Translations under genes and position numbers: made by a program
Notes under the pieces: model-generated
The model's database searches: none
Seen by the model: the letters and a program-made list of their open reading frames with translations, nothing else
What the model was told of the DNA's origin: nothing
NCBI GenBank assembly: GCA_029204045.2
Contig: CM055077.1
Span: 7,331,221 to 7,395,220, forward strand
From: Tillandsia leiboldiana
Taxonomy: Eukaryota; Streptophyta; Magnoliopsida; Poales; Bromeliaceae
Length of the DNA: 64,000 nucleotides
Direction: 5' to 3'
Shown: positions 9,808 through 21,749 of the stretch, in pieces
How the letters are laid out: every line of letters begins with the position of its first letter
How positions within the stretch are numbered: position 1 is the stretch's first letter

Positions 9808-11148
9808 TGTTACGGAATTTGAGTTGGCGTAATTTCGTGAAAGGTTCAAGTCTTGAAGATTGAAGGTGAAGAAGGTTGGATCATGTAACTCAATCTCAAG
9901 AAAGAAGAATTCAAAAGGATCAGGTATGTTTAACTAAAGATTTTTGGTGATCCGAATACTTCTTGTAGTGTAGAAACTCCTGGAAGAATTTTTCATTGCA
10001 TAAAAATCAAAAACTGGACATGGGACATGTTCAGGATCCGGATCAGACATTCCAATCCGGATCCCGAAGGGTGTTCGTTCATACACTGGTTCAATCCGGA
10101 TCGCAGCATCACATGATCCGGATCCCGAACAATAGTTTCACTTTTTTACTTGCACGATCCGGATCAGGATTTGCAATCCGGATCCCGAACGTTGATGTTT
10201 GGTGAAACTGTATGAACGATCCGGATCAGCCATTCCGATCCGGATCCCGAACTATTGATTTTCTAGAAACCGTCTTTCTTGCTACTGCAATCCGGATCGC
10301 CGAAATCCGATCCGGATCGCCGTCCGTAAAATTTCCAGAAATGGTAGGTTTTTGATCCTTATCTTCTTCCTAGGGTTTCTAACCTATAAATAGACCCTAT
10401 GATTCATTTTTCTAGGGTTAAGGAAAATAGCCGTCATAATCAAATATCATCTTATACGGCCTAAGATCCACATATAGAGAAGAAAGGAAATCATTAGATA
10501 TTACTCTATGTTTCTTCATCTATATTGATTAGTTTGATTCTAGGTTTTCATACTCACATCTTGAGTTGAATCAAACTAATGAATACTTAGATGGTATTTC
10601 CTATCTATCTTTGATCTAAGTATTCGGCGGATCATCACCACCCAAAAAACAACGATTTACCCCAAAATCGGCGCGTGGATTCGCGTGTCCTTGTGGATTC
10701 AAGGTTCAACCGCTCTCGTGGATTCGGAGCGAGGTACGTTCGTGGATTCGAAGCGTGCTACTGGGTGAAGACCGTGGATTCGGTCAGACGTCGTGGACTC
10801 GACGTTGGACGCCGTGGATTCGGCGTTGGACGCAGATCGTGGATTCGAGACGCGTTGCGGAGCGAGCGGAGAAGATCAACTAGGAGCGTATGAAAAAGGT
10901 TGAGTCGTCTGTGAGTACGGTATATCACCTTGTACGTGTTTAATTCTAGTGGATTTCACCGTGTTATCGGTCCCGTGGTTTTTTACTCCGGTTTGGAGTT
11001 TTCCACGTAAAAATCTTGCGTGTTCATTTTTATTTCCGCATTGAATTTTATTGCGCAATGATTTTTTGAGTGTTTATTATTTACACCTATTCACCCCCCT
11101 CTAGGTGTTTTTTCCCCTATTTAGATCTATATTACATACAACCCAACA
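9808..11148 (+). repeat. 3' LTR of the young Copia element
   Basis: It is the same length as the 5' LTR and differs from it at seven positions (10190, 10265, 10345, 10893, 11044, 11045 and 11079). The palindrome array, TATA box and hairpin array are all kept. It ends CCCAACA and is followed by the duplication TCATG. Confidence 0.95.
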
Positions 11149-13374
11149 TCATGCACTTGCATGCAACCCATGCAGCCCGGAGTGGGACCGGCCATGGATG
11201 GCCCGAGCTCGAGGCCATTAATGGCGGCCGGTCATCCGGCCATCGCCGGCGGTGGGGACAAGTCCAGAATCTCCCAAAGCTTCGATAGAAATCTTGTGGT
11301 GCTGTTGGTTGCACCTAGGAACCTATGCTCTGTGATTGCCCGAACCCGAAGCTCCAACCGTGGCCGCGCCGCCTAGTTCCGGCCACCGCGTGCATTTTTC
11401 TTGACCCAGCCGCAATCATGGAGGTTCCCTTGTACCCTAGAGGCTGGTGCTTGCCTCAGATGGCCTCCAGAACAAAGGTTCTGTTGGGTGCCATTGTTGG
11501 GTGCTCAAGCCTTGGCCGAGCTTGCTCCGGCGGCTTCTCCGGCCAACTTGCGACCCTCTGACAGTGAGCATTCATCTTCTCTCAGCCTCTGGAGCATTAT
11601 GCTCAAGTTATTTTGCAAAATGACTGAGTGGAAAGAAAGTTGGGTCAAGTTAAGCTCTATGTTAATTTAGGATGGTTTGAGAATGTTCCAACAGTGCTGT
11701 ATCATCAAGAAAGTGAGCCCTAGTCTCTGTGACATCCCCTGATCTTGATGCTCACCTCAGTTCAAACAGAAACTGAAGGGATTTTGAGAACTTGTGTGCC
11801 AAGCCCTTGGATGGTTACTATGGTTCCATAGGCTATTCTAATGGCTTTGCGGCTCCCAATTGTGAGCCTCTGGGTCTCTTGGACCTTTTGAACAGGATGC
11901 TTGCCTCAGATTGGCAAATGGTCGAGTAAAAGTTAAAAAAATGCAAAATAGCTTAGGTTGCCTATGTAAAAAATGGCCCGAAGTTTTCCTCGGGTTTCGC
12001 GCTGCTTCCAAATGGTGACCACAGCGTTCAGAGTGTCGAGGCCCACCTGCTGGTGGTTTCGGTTCAATTTAAAAATGCTCCGAAAATTATTACGAGCGAA
12101 AAAGACTCAAAAATGCATGTATTTATGCAATTTTATGTAACCCTAGGGGTCTAAATGCAAATGTTACCTCACGTGCTGTCTTGGGCTGTGTGCCTATGAT
12201 CTCTAAGCTTTTTGTTGGAGATCCGACGGCTTTCATTGAACGGGAATCTGGAAAAGATCCAGGTTTAAGCTTTATGTGCGTAGTGAGTCTATGGTTTGGG
12301 TATGTGTGAGCCATTTCCTGGTCAGTATACATGATTCAGGTCTTTGCAGTCTGACTCCGGCCCATGAGCCTTTTGTTGGAGTCGTTGGTCCGCCTACACA
12401 CAGGTGGTCTTCGGTCCGGGCTTTATCTCTTCGGCCCTCTAGTGTACTTTATTTAGTCGGACCCCTGTTCTTGTGGTAGCCCAGATTATATCCCTGGGCC
12501 TTTGCCATTATTTATACTCATGCTTTTAGTATACCTGTTTGCATATGGACATTTGCCATGCTTGATTGGACATTAAGTAGCTATCAGTTTATACCTAGTC
12601 ATTCATCTTGCTCTGCTTTTATCTAGACATATGCCATGTATATGATTAGCCATTCACATATTCAGATAGCTAGTACATCTTGCATTCAGTACTGAACAGG
12701 TTTGGGATATTGCATCCCCATTGGGATTTCCGGCTTAAGTGCCGACTTTTCGATCTGTGGACCGTGGGCTTGGAGCTTTAGCATCGTCGTCATCGTGCAC
12801 CTGTTGTTCACTCACGTACACCGATAGTTTGGCCACCATCATGGTGTTCTTTACCGGTAGAGGGTCCGGTTGACCCGTGAGCATCCTCTCTTGTCGTATC
12901 ACTGGGTACGGGGAGCCCCGCGGCTGTACCGATATGGGGAAACTCTCGGCTGTACCGTTAAGTACGAGGATCCTCGCGGCTATATCAATGGTATGGGGTT
13001 GCTGTCAGCTCGGCTAGGTGGAATCCAGTATGGTTGTGGTTGGTTCTGCTTTGATATCTTCGCCTGAGGTCCAGCGACCAAAACGGCAGCAACGGTTGGG
13101 TACATTGGTATTTATTTACATATCTCTTTTGCATGCATGCTTAGTATCATGACTAGATCTCATTCAGCATGCTTAGCCATGTATTGTTGTACCCATATAC
13201 ATGCTTAGTCTTGTTTACAGTTATCTGTTGGTTATACCTGCCTTACCTACTGATCTTTTACTATCCGCTAATTATTGTATGCCAGTAGGTACGATTAGCT
13301 ATTTTTCGGCCCGTCGTGCCCACTGGGATACACTGTCGATGTATCTCACACCCCCTGGGTGACCATTTTTCAGG
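11149..13374 (+). repeat. Right part of the old Gypsy-type LTR, truncated
   Basis: It continues the LTR interrupted at 722. From about 12400 it clearly matches the LTR at 41270-45801: the GGTCCGGGCTTTATCT and CGGCCCTCT stretch at 12413, the GTTTGGCCACCATC and TTTACCGGTA stretch at 12828-12859, and the GTCGTGCCCACTGGGAT stretch at 13312. The last 350-370 bases of that LTR, up to the GGGGCGTGACA end, are missing, so it was truncated at 13374. No gene is present; the short frames are incidental. Confidence 0.7.
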
Positions 13375-13606
13375 TGTAAACAATAAAACTCAGAAATCTT
13401 TGCGTAAAAATAACCCAATGCGAAAAATTAAATAAAGTACGCAAGATTTTACGTGGAAAACTCCAATCCAGGAGTAAAAACCACGGTACCGATCACACGG
13501 TGAAATCCACTAAGATTAAACACGTACAAGGTGATATAACGCACACACACGACTCAACCTTTTACTGTACGCTCCAAGTAGATCTTCTCCGCTCGCTCCA
13601 CAACGC

Positions 13607-13860
13607 ACCTCGAATCCACGAAGGCGTCTCGACTTCGAATCCACGAAGCCTAACTCCGAATCCACGAAGTCTTCAACCGAATCCACGGTTATCAATGAAG
13701 CATGCCGAATCCACGAACACGCCTAACTTCGAATCCACGAAGTCGTTCAACCGAATCCATGGTCACCAATGAAGCATGCCGATTCCACGAGCACGCCTAA
13801 CTTCGAATCCACGAAGTCGTTCACCTTGAATCCACAAGGCCATGCGAATCCACGCGCCGA
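13607..13860 (-). repeat. Eleven TGGATT-loop hairpin repeats in the older Copia LTR
   Basis: On the minus strand GGATTC or a close variant occurs eleven times. At least eight copies have complementary flanks: CCTTG/CAAGG, ACTTCG/CGAAGT (twice), AACCG/CGGTT, CTTCG/CGAAG, ACTTCG/CGGAGT with one G-U pair, GCG/CGC, and CCT(T)CG/CGAGG. Part of the array is a larger duplication with a period near 100 bases. The position in the LTR is the same as in the young element. Confidence 0.75.
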
Positions 13861-14596
13861 TTCTCCTTTCGAAAATTATTATTTGTGTCACGCCCCGGCG
13901 TCGAAACTGCGACCCGAGCTCGCCAACAGATCCGCCGCCCATACGGGAAGCCCCGTATAGACGAAGCGACTAACCTGCAAAAGATCAACTATACTATACA
14001 GATATCAGAGCTGAAAGTAAACTGCTGAAAAATGAAAATATATACAACTCAAACTCCTCCCCAAAACACATAAATCTCTCAAGCAATAAAATAAAAGTAC
14101 AACTCTATACCTCACTACAAAAGTCTCTCAACAAGAACTCTCCAAAAGTAAAGGGGTACATCTACTCTCTCAGGAGGACGGCGACTGGTAGGGATCTATC
14201 TCGCGACTCCCTTACCTCGATCAGCCGGATCAGCAACAGGAGCAGCAGGAACAGGAGTAGAAGTCCCTGTGGGAAAAGATACCACGACGGGTGTGAGAAC
14301 TACGTCCCAAGTAGTTCTCAGTGGGTGCCGCCAACAAGCCCGACGGTCTGCCCACTAAGTCTACTAGAGGCATAAAGTAACAATATAAAACTGAAATGAA
14401 AGGGCTGGAAAAGTAACTCTACAGCTACTATGCCTCTATCTAGATGCTCAAGGAGTGGAACAGATGGAAACATGATGCATCTACTAACTCCCAAAGTATA
14501 ATCACCCAATCTACACTGACTGCCGCATAGGGTCCAGTCAAACCTGCGCCTACCTACTGTCGTTACATCCCGGAGGACCGGACTTACGTAGGGCGT

Positions 14597-14714
14597 CCGT
14601 AGCTGCCAAAACTGGCCCAGCCAGAGGGACTGCGTTCGTAACTGCCAAAACTGGCCCAGTCAGAGGGACGGCGTCCGTGACTGCCAAAACTGGCCCAGTC
14701 AGAGGGACGGCGTC
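14597..14714. repeat. Tandem repeat, three copies of 39 bases
   Basis: Three near-identical units share CTGCCAAAACTGGCCCAG and CAGAGGGACGGCGTC. They lie within the solo LTR and have no coding role. Confidence 0.85.
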
Positions 14715-16244
14715 GACAAGTCGCGATACCAAAGTGCAGACCCACCCCGGACGTGGCACTCGAGGGGAGCGACCCCAATGAGGACAAGGGTATCCGCGCA
14801 CTCTGTCGAGCTCAAGTGGCACTGCAGGCTATAGTCCAAAATCCACGCTCACGCTCTGAACGAAAAGACTCAGAATCCTCAATCATCTCGCACAACGGTC
14901 GGAGCACTCTCGACGACTCAGCTGATCAGCTCACACGAAACACGAGGCACTAGCCTCACCAACAGCTCACAGCACAAACACACTGGATGGAGATACTCCA
15001 CAGCCAGGACCACCGTCCACCAGACGGCTCCCACAACAGAACACTAAACTCACGCGAAAGACCGACACCATAAGGGTTCGAAAACCCGATAGGCCGGTGC
15101 TTAGAACCCTATCAAACAAGAACAGACTCTAGGCTCCGCCTATCGAAGGTCCCGACCCCTTATAGTTCGGGAACACAACAATCTCGGTACAACACGCAGA
15201 AGACACCAACAAGGCCCGAAAGTCCCGGGAGACCTACACCTACAACCCTATCAAACAAGAACAGGTTCCAGGCTCGGCCCCCGTGGCTTTCGTCCCGACA
15301 AAGGAACGGCCCCTAGAACCCAGACCACTCGAATCCTTTCGAGTGGGGAGATTTACAGGAAAAAGGTGACATTTGTTATTGAAAATCATTTTCACTCAAC
15401 CCACACAGGGTGAGGATTAAAAGTAGTACCCTTTTTAAAAAGCTATCTTGTTTTGAGAAGAAATCCATTTTTAATGATTTTTAGTTCTTTTTAGAAAAAC
15501 AGTTAGAAACAAGTGTTTTACCCAAACCCCGAAAGGCTGATGCCTTCGTCTAATCAAACAAGAACAGACTCCAGCGGCCCTTCGATGCTTGGAAGAAAAC
15601 ATTGGTAGACTAAACTCATGTGTATGTCGAAAAGGGTTCTGGGTTCTAGGTCCGGCTAACACTAGTAAACTACTGCCACTAACACAGTGGCGACAACCCA
15701 AACAGGGGAAAACAAGACCTCCCGGGACCACCGTTTACCCCAAACGGTTCCCGGTACAGACAAGCGATCCACTACATCTACCAAACTCCACTCTGCTCCC
15801 AAGCACGAGTGCAAATGCATCCCACACTAAAAAGAAGTCCCGACCGCTCGGCCCACTACCCGGGCGAGGATAACACTAAGTCCAGGAATGAAACATAATG
15901 TGTGGATGTCTAAACATAAATAATCCTAGCCCAAGTGAGGGTTTTCTACTGGTCTGGTTACACATGCAACATATGACGGGGGTGCTAGGTCAGGTTCCAA
16001 GATAACGAATATTTAACAGGTGGTAGGAAGTAGAAGAGATCATACGATCATCAGATAAATACAAGGAATAATAACATTCAAATTCTAGCATGCTACCAAG
16101 TCCAATCCCTAACATGCATGATTCTATATCAATAGAATTAGTGCACAGTCCATAAATCCTGAAAGCGAAGCCACCCACCTCGGTAAGCCACCAATTGCTC
16201 GTAGATACTTGCAATTGGCCTCCACGCGATTCCTAGCCTCCACC

Positions 16245-16520
16245 GGAGTCCGCACGCAAAACGGAGCACGACGTCAGAATCCGCACGCAAAACAAAGCAC
16301 GGTGCCGGAGTGCGAACGCAAAACGGAGTCCGCACGCAAAACGGCGCACGCCGACGGAGTCCGCACGCAAAACGGAGCACGGTGCCGGAGTCCGTACGCA
16401 AAACAGAGCACGGTGCCGGAGTCCGCACGCAAAACGGAGTCCGCACGCAAAACGGTGCACGCCGACGGAGTCCGCACGCAAAACGGAGCACGCCGCCGGG
16501 GTCCGCACGTAAAACGGAGG
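16245..16520. repeat. Minisatellite with GTCCGCACGCAAAACGGA core, unit about 31 bases
   Basis: About nine copies of GTCCGCACGCAAAACGGAG alternate between full units, which add GCACGGTGCCG or GCACGCCGACG, and short units that lack this part. The pattern explains the repetitive arginine-rich or cysteine-rich frames on both strands, which are not genes. Confidence 0.85.
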
Positions 16521-17519
16521 GGTAAACAACGGTCCCTAACAAGCATAAGGACAAGGGGTAAAAACAAAAAAAAACCAAAAAGGTGAACCCCAAAACTGTG
16601 CCGAAAAACACAGTAAAATGACGAGCAAAACCAACCTTAAAGTCGGCGCTTCGCCAAACAAGCACCCATGCGATTGCCCGGCTCCAAAGGACACTTCGCG
16701 CGCGCTCCACGGCACAAACGGTGCGCTCGCGGCACCCCGAAATCTCTCCCAATCGCTCTCTCTCTCCCTCACGCGTGCAGGAAGGAGCAAAAGAGGCAAA
16801 AGGAGGAAAAAGGGGTCCATTTGGGCTTAAATAGCCCAAAATCCTGAAATTCGGGCGCCCGAAATCCACATTCGGGCGCCCGAAACCCCTCTCGGGCGCT
16901 GCTACAGTAACCCGGAAGCTCCCCCGCGCCGCGCGTGCCACAGCAGGCCGCCACGTGGCGGCACCGCGCCTCACGCGCGCCCGAGCGCGACCACTCGGAA
17001 GCCGACGCGTGGCAGCACCAGCGCCACACCGGGACCACGCGCGCCCCGTCGCGTCCTGTCGCGCGCCGCGGGCGAGTAGGCGCCCGTCACGTGTCGCCAC
17101 CAGCGCAAACCTCGCGCCGGCGCGCGCTGCGTCCCCGCGCGCGTCAGCGCGTGGGCTGGCACGCCCAACGCGCTTCGACCGCGTGGTGCCCACCCACGTG
17201 CGCCCACGCCCCCGCGCTGGCGCCTGGGTCGCCGGGCCCGCCCGTGCCTGCGACCGGATGGACCAACCCGCGCCCGCCACGTGGCAGCGGCGCGGGTTCG
17301 GTGCTCCCGGTGCACGCGGGTGGGCCGTGGACCGGCCCACAGCTAAAAATGGGCCCGTTAGCCCATTTACGCCCGTAAATAGCCAATTTTGACTGTTTTC
17401 GCGCGCTGAGTCCGTTTTTGGCATCCATTCGATGCACAACGGACTCGATACACCAAAAATAGGTGTTTTCTCACCACCAAGCACACGGTCGAGACGCACG
17501 GAGATTCCGGGACACCACA

Positions 17520-18130
17520 ATTTGTTTATTGGTGGTGACGATATTTGAATACTTAGATCAATATAGATAGACTAGGAAACATCATCTAAGTATTCATCGA
17601 TTTGATTCTTCAAAAAAAAAGAGATTGAAAAAACATCGAATCAAACCGATAAATATAGAGAAAGAAAACCTAAAATAAAACGGTGTTTACCTTTTCTTCT
17701 CTATACGTGGATTACCTTTTGATTCCGATTAGAAATAATAGGAATTTAGGAATTTTTGGAATTGCCCTAAATGATGATCTTAGGGTGTATTTATAGGTTA
17801 GAAACGCTTTGGAAAGAGATAAGAATCAAAAACAACCTCAACATAATTTTTTCCGCACGGCGGTCCGGACTGGATTTCATCTGATCCGGACTGTCGTCAT
17901 TGACAGAAAAATTTCCAGAAATAAGGTTCGGGGTCCGGACTGGATGGGTCTGATCCGGACTGTTTCATGCGTTTTGCCAAAAATCATGTTCGAGGTCCGG
18001 ACTGGATAGGGGTTGATCCGGACTGATTTTTCGCATGAACCAAACTATGTTCAGGGTCCAAACTGGATCTGCCTGATCCGGATCCTGAACATATAAAATG
18101 TCCAGTTTTTTACTTTTATGCAATGAAAAT
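17520..18130 (-). promoter_or_regulatory. Promoter part of the older Copia LTR with GTCCGGACT palindromes
   Basis: Paired motifs GGTCCGGACTGG and TGATCCGGACTG occur three times between 17870 and 18035. A fourth, decayed pair follows to about 18095, where one copy reads TGATCCGGATCC. The core TCCGGA and the paired arrangement match the young Copia LTR, but the flanking bases differ (GTCCGGACT against ATCCGGATC). The TATA box lies at about 17791-17800 on the minus strand. Confidence 0.7.
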
Positions 18131-18312
18131 TCATCCAAGTGTTTCTAAACTATAATAATATATTCAAATCATCACAAATATTTAATTTAACGTACCTGAT
18201 CATTTTGAATCCATTCTTCTTGAGATTGATGTATGTGATCTTCAAGTCTTTAACTTCAATCTTAAAGACTCAAAACACTTCATGAAATACGCCAATACAA
18301 AAATCCTTAACA

Positions 18313-19883
18313 GATCGGTTACATAATTTCTTGTCTTCACGTGCCAAGATCTGCATCGGGGATTCATCAAAGCTCAAATCCTCCCGTAACTCGATTGACG
18401 AAGCACTAATGATGTGCGACGGGTCGGGAAGGTACTTCCGAAGCATTGACACGTGGAAAATATTATGCACCCGGTCGAGACTAGGTGGTAATAATGCCAA
18501 CCGATAAGCTAACGGACCGATACGCTCCAAGATTTCAAACGGTCCAACAAACCGCGGCCTCAATTTGCCTCGCAACCCGAACCGCTTGATCCCCTTGGAT
18601 GGTGATACCCTGAGCAAAACATGCTCTCCGACTTGAAATTCCAAGTCATGATGCCTCCGGTCCGCATAGCTTTTCTGTCGGCTCTGAGCAGTCAGGAGTC
18701 GCTGTCTAATAATGCGAACCTTCGCCTCAGTCTCCTCCACCAAGTCCGGACCCAAGAGCTTCCGCTCACGCAAATCATCCCAGCAGATAGGAGACCGACA
18801 CCGACGCCCGTACAAGGCCTCATACGACGCCATTAGGATGCTCGCCGGGTAACTATTGTTGTAAGAAAACTCCACCAAAGGCAAGTAACGAAACCATCCC
18901 TCGCCAAAGTCAAGCACACAAGCCCGGAGCATATCCTCAAGAATCTGGATCGCCCGCTCCGACTGTCTGTCACTCTTGGGATGGAAGGCAGTACTGAAAT
19001 GGAGTTTGGTCCCCAAAGCCTGCTGCAAACTCTGCCAAAAATTTGACACAAACCAAGTATCTTTGTCGGAAGTGATCGACGTTGGCACCCCATGCAACCT
19101 TACAATCTCATCAATGTACAACTGTGCCAGTTGATCCCGTGACCACGTCGTGTGCATAGGTAGGAAATGTGCCGACTTTGTTAACTGATCCACCACGACC
19201 CAAACTGCATCGTGACCATGCTGTGATCGTGGGAGGTCCGTGACAAAGTCCATAGTAATCCACTCCCACTTCCACTCAGGTACCGGAAGTGGGTGCAATT
19301 TTTTCGCTAGCCGCTGGTGCTCAGCCTTAACCTGCTGACAAACCAGACAATGCGCCATGAACCGTGTCACGTCTCCCTTTAACTTGGGCCACCAAAAAGT
19401 CTGCTTAAGATCCTTGTACATCTTCGTCCCTCCAGGATGTACTGTATAGGGGGAACTATGTGCCTCCGTCAAAATTTTCTCCTTCGGATCCGATCGATCG
19501 GGAACACATAAACAACCTCGAAACTGGATTAAGTCATCTTCTCCGGCAGAAAAATCCCCCTCCTGGTCAGAATTAATCCTGCCTCATACAAGTTGTAACT
19601 AAGTATCCGTCTTCTGACCCTCCAAAATCCGCTCAAGCAGAGTAGGTTTGACCACCAAGGCCAATAGTTGTGCAACCGTGCCTTTAGGCACTACCTCCAG
19701 CCTCATCCGCTGGAAATCCGCGATTAACCCGTCCTGCTGGGTAACCGTCCTGACTGTTAGCTCATCCATCTGGCCCTTTCTGCTTAAAGTATCAGGTACT
19801 ACATTTGCCTTCCCCGAGTGGTACTGTATAGACAAATCGTAATCCTTTAATAATTCCAACCAACGACTTTGCCGATGATTCAA
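18313..19883 (-). pseudogene. Gypsy RNase H end and integrase, broken
   Basis: Integrase joins retrotransposon DNA to the chromosome. In 18313-19472 the zinc-finger part (CLVCQQVKAEHQ), the core (TMDFVTDLPRS, VVVDQLTKSAHF, the second acidic site at TSDKDTWFVSNFW, and ERAIQILEDMLR) and the C-terminal part (VGPFEILERIGPLAYRLALP, HNIFHVSMLRKYLPDPSH) follow in order. 19599-19883 is the RNase H end (LNHRQSRWLELLKDYDLSI, then DTLSRKG). Stops separate the pieces at about 19470-19600. The usual ending after KKLCNRS is lost where the Copia LTR begins. The C-terminal sequence resembles chromovirus Tekay/Del elements; that lineage call is moderate. Confidence 0.88.
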
Positions 19884-19913
19884 TTCCTTATGAGTAAACA
19901 GATGCTTAAGGCT

Positions 19914-21605
19914 CTAGTGGTCTGTGAATACCTCACAGTGCGCTCCATAAAGATAATATCTCCAACGCTTTAGGGCAAAAACAACCGCCGCTAGCTCGAG
20001 ATCGTGGGTAGTGTAGTTCCGCTCGTAATCCTTGAGATGTCTTGACGCGTAAGCTATTACTCTCTCCTGCTGCATCAAGACACAACCCAGGCCAATCCGC
20101 GAAGTATCGCAATAAACAACATAATCCTCTCCCGGCCTTGGTAGTGCTAAAACCGGCGCACGCGTCAACCTACCCTTGAGTTCCTCAAAACTCTCCTGAC
20201 ACTGTGGCGTCCAAACAAACTTCTCACCCTTCCGGGTCAACCGGTTTAGTGGAGTGGCAATCTTAGAAAAACCCTCCACAAACCGTCTGTAATACCCGGC
20301 CAAACCCAGAAAACTGCAAATCTCTGTCACCGTAGTTGGAAGAGGCCAATCAACCACCGACTCCACTTTCTTAGGATCAACTGCAATGCCCGCCACAGAA
20401 ATGATGTGTCCCAAGAAAGCTACCCCGCGAAGCAAAAACTCACACTTTTTGAGTTTGGCAAAAAGTCCATGGTCTCTAAGAGTCTGAAGCACAATCCGCA
20501 AGTGACCCTCATGCTCCTCATCCGAAAGTGAGTAAATTAAAATGTCATCGATAAAGACTACCACGAACTGATCCAAATAAGGTCTGAACACCCTGTTCAT
20601 CATATCCATGAACGCAACTGGGAAATTCGTAAGTCCAAACAGCATAACCGTAAACTCGTAATGACCATATCAAGTTCGGAATGCCATTTTAGGGACATCC
20701 TCTCCATTGACCCTGAGTTAATGATAGCCGGACTGCAAGTCGATTTTAGAAAACACAGTTGCTCCTTGCAGTTGGTCGAACAAATCATCAATCCGGGCCA
20801 AAGGATACTTATTCTTTATCGTGACCTTATTTAACTCCTGGTAGTCGATGCACAACCGCAAACTACCATACTTCTTTCGCACGAAGAGTACGGGCGCACC
20901 CCAAGGCGAAACACTCGGCCTAATAAATCCCTTGGCCAATAAATCCGCGAGCTGTGCCTTAAGTTCCCTCAACTCCGCAAATACCATTCGGTAAGGTGCC
21001 TTTGTAATAGGAAAAGTATTGGGGATGAGCTCGATCGAAAACTCAATCTCTCGCTTAGGGGGCATCCCCGGCAATGCCTCCGGAAAGACGTCGGAAAAAT
21101 CCCTCACAATCAGAACCTCAACGAGTGATGGTGAAGGCCGTGTGAGTACATCTACCGAAGCCAAGGAAGCCACATATCCACCATCAATCAACTTTCTCGC
21201 CTGGGAAGCGGAGATGAGAGTCGAAAAGAAGGTACTTTGACAAGCTAAGAATACCAGTTCCGGATATCCAGGTTCTCGAAGGTGTACCTGTTGCTTCTCA
21301 CAGTCAATAACCGCATAGTGCTTGGTAAGCCAATCCATTCCGATCACCACGTCAAACTCATTTATCGAAATTACCATAAGATCCCCCGGGCATACCCGCT
21401 TGCCCAACATCACCGGGCAGGAAGGAACATAACAATCAGCATCAATGGGTGGCCCCGGGGTCATTACTGTCAAAGCTCTACGAAAGGGTCTCTCCTCAAA
21501 ACCATGGGTACGAGCGAAAGTGCGAGATATGTAAGAGTGGGATGCTCCAGTGTCAAAAGGAGTCCTAGAATGAATACCTGAAAGTAAAGTAATACCTGCG
21601 ACCAC
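19914..21605 (-). pseudogene. Gypsy protease, reverse transcriptase and RNase H start, broken
   Basis: Protease is marked by DTGASHSYIS near 21550. RT starts at about 21000 with FIRPSVSPWGAPVLFVRKK and CIDYQELNKVT. A stop at about 20718 follows SKIDLQSGYH. RT resumes, at the latest, from 20645 with MLFGLTNFPVAFMDMMNRVF and the catalytic VVVFIDDILIYS. RNase H follows (TTHDLELAAVVFALKRWRYY) and stops at 19914 after EVFTDH, where the family continues with SLK. The stops are single-base changes in otherwise collinear sequence, so decay is moderate. Confidence 0.9.
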
Positions 21606-21749
21606 ATCCTCTAGTGGGTCTGTCCCTTACTGAGCCATCGAGTAAACCCTCCCACTAGACTGCTGCGGTGCCCTCTCCTCACGTCGTGGTGTCGAAGGGC
21701 ATCCAGTCGACACTGAGGGAGATCTCCCACAGCCCCAGTGCTGAGGTGC

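Larger units (their letters stand above)
723..11148 (+). mobile_element. Complete Copia (Sirevirus-like) LTR retrotransposon
   Basis: The element runs from TGTTACGG at 723 to CCCAACA at 11148. Both LTRs are 1341 bp, and TCATG at 718-722 and 11149-11153 is a perfect 5-bp target duplication. Inside are a Met-tRNA primer site, gag, integrase, reverse transcriptase, RNase H and a 3.2-kb tail with an extra reading frame. Integrase before RT makes it Copia. The long gag with two CCHC knuckles and a coiled region, the extra frame after pol, and several GGGGGAG tracts point to the Sirevirus lineage. The LTRs differ at only seven positions by my reading, so the insertion is young, yet the coding region is broken (frameshift, stop, missing protease). 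It is probably non-autonomous. Confidence 0.93.
13886..17519 (-). mobile_element. Minus-strand Gypsy-type solo LTR, 3.6 kb
   Basis: It begins TGTCACGCCCCGG and ends ACACCACA, with a perfect 5-bp duplication ATTTG at 13881-13885 and 17520-17524. On the minus strand it ends in GGGGCGTGACA, like the LTRs at 45801 and 63358. No primer site, polypurine tract or gag-pol sequence was seen inside, so it is best read as a solo LTR left by recombination. The long frame at 16138-17520 on the minus strand is made of minisatellite and GC-rich sequence and is not a gene. A close relative starts at 38268. Confidence 0.8.
13375..18312 (-). repeat. Older minus-strand Copia-type LTR, split by another LTR
   Basis: Read on the minus strand, 18312-17520 and 13885-13375 form one LTR related to that of the young Copia: TGTTAAGG start, palindromes with a TCCGGA core, CTAACCTATAAATA box, hairpin array, and an ATTGTTTACA end. 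Together about 1.3 kb, the same size as the young LTRs. No matching target duplication is seen (TCAGG on the left, GATCG on the right), so the left end may be truncated or the LTR recombined. It interrupts a minus-strand Gypsy integrase at 18313. Confidence 0.75.

Noticed and set aside
16245..16520. Minisatellite units as covarying hairpins (TCCG..CGGA)
   Set aside because: Variants such as TCCG..CAGA change one side only, so there is no sign of compensatory change as in the Copia leader.
16138..17520. 460-codon minus-strand frame
   Set aside because: It is composed of the 31-base minisatellite and GC-rich LTR sequence, is open in several overlapping frames on both strands, and has no domain. 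It lies fully inside a solo LTR.
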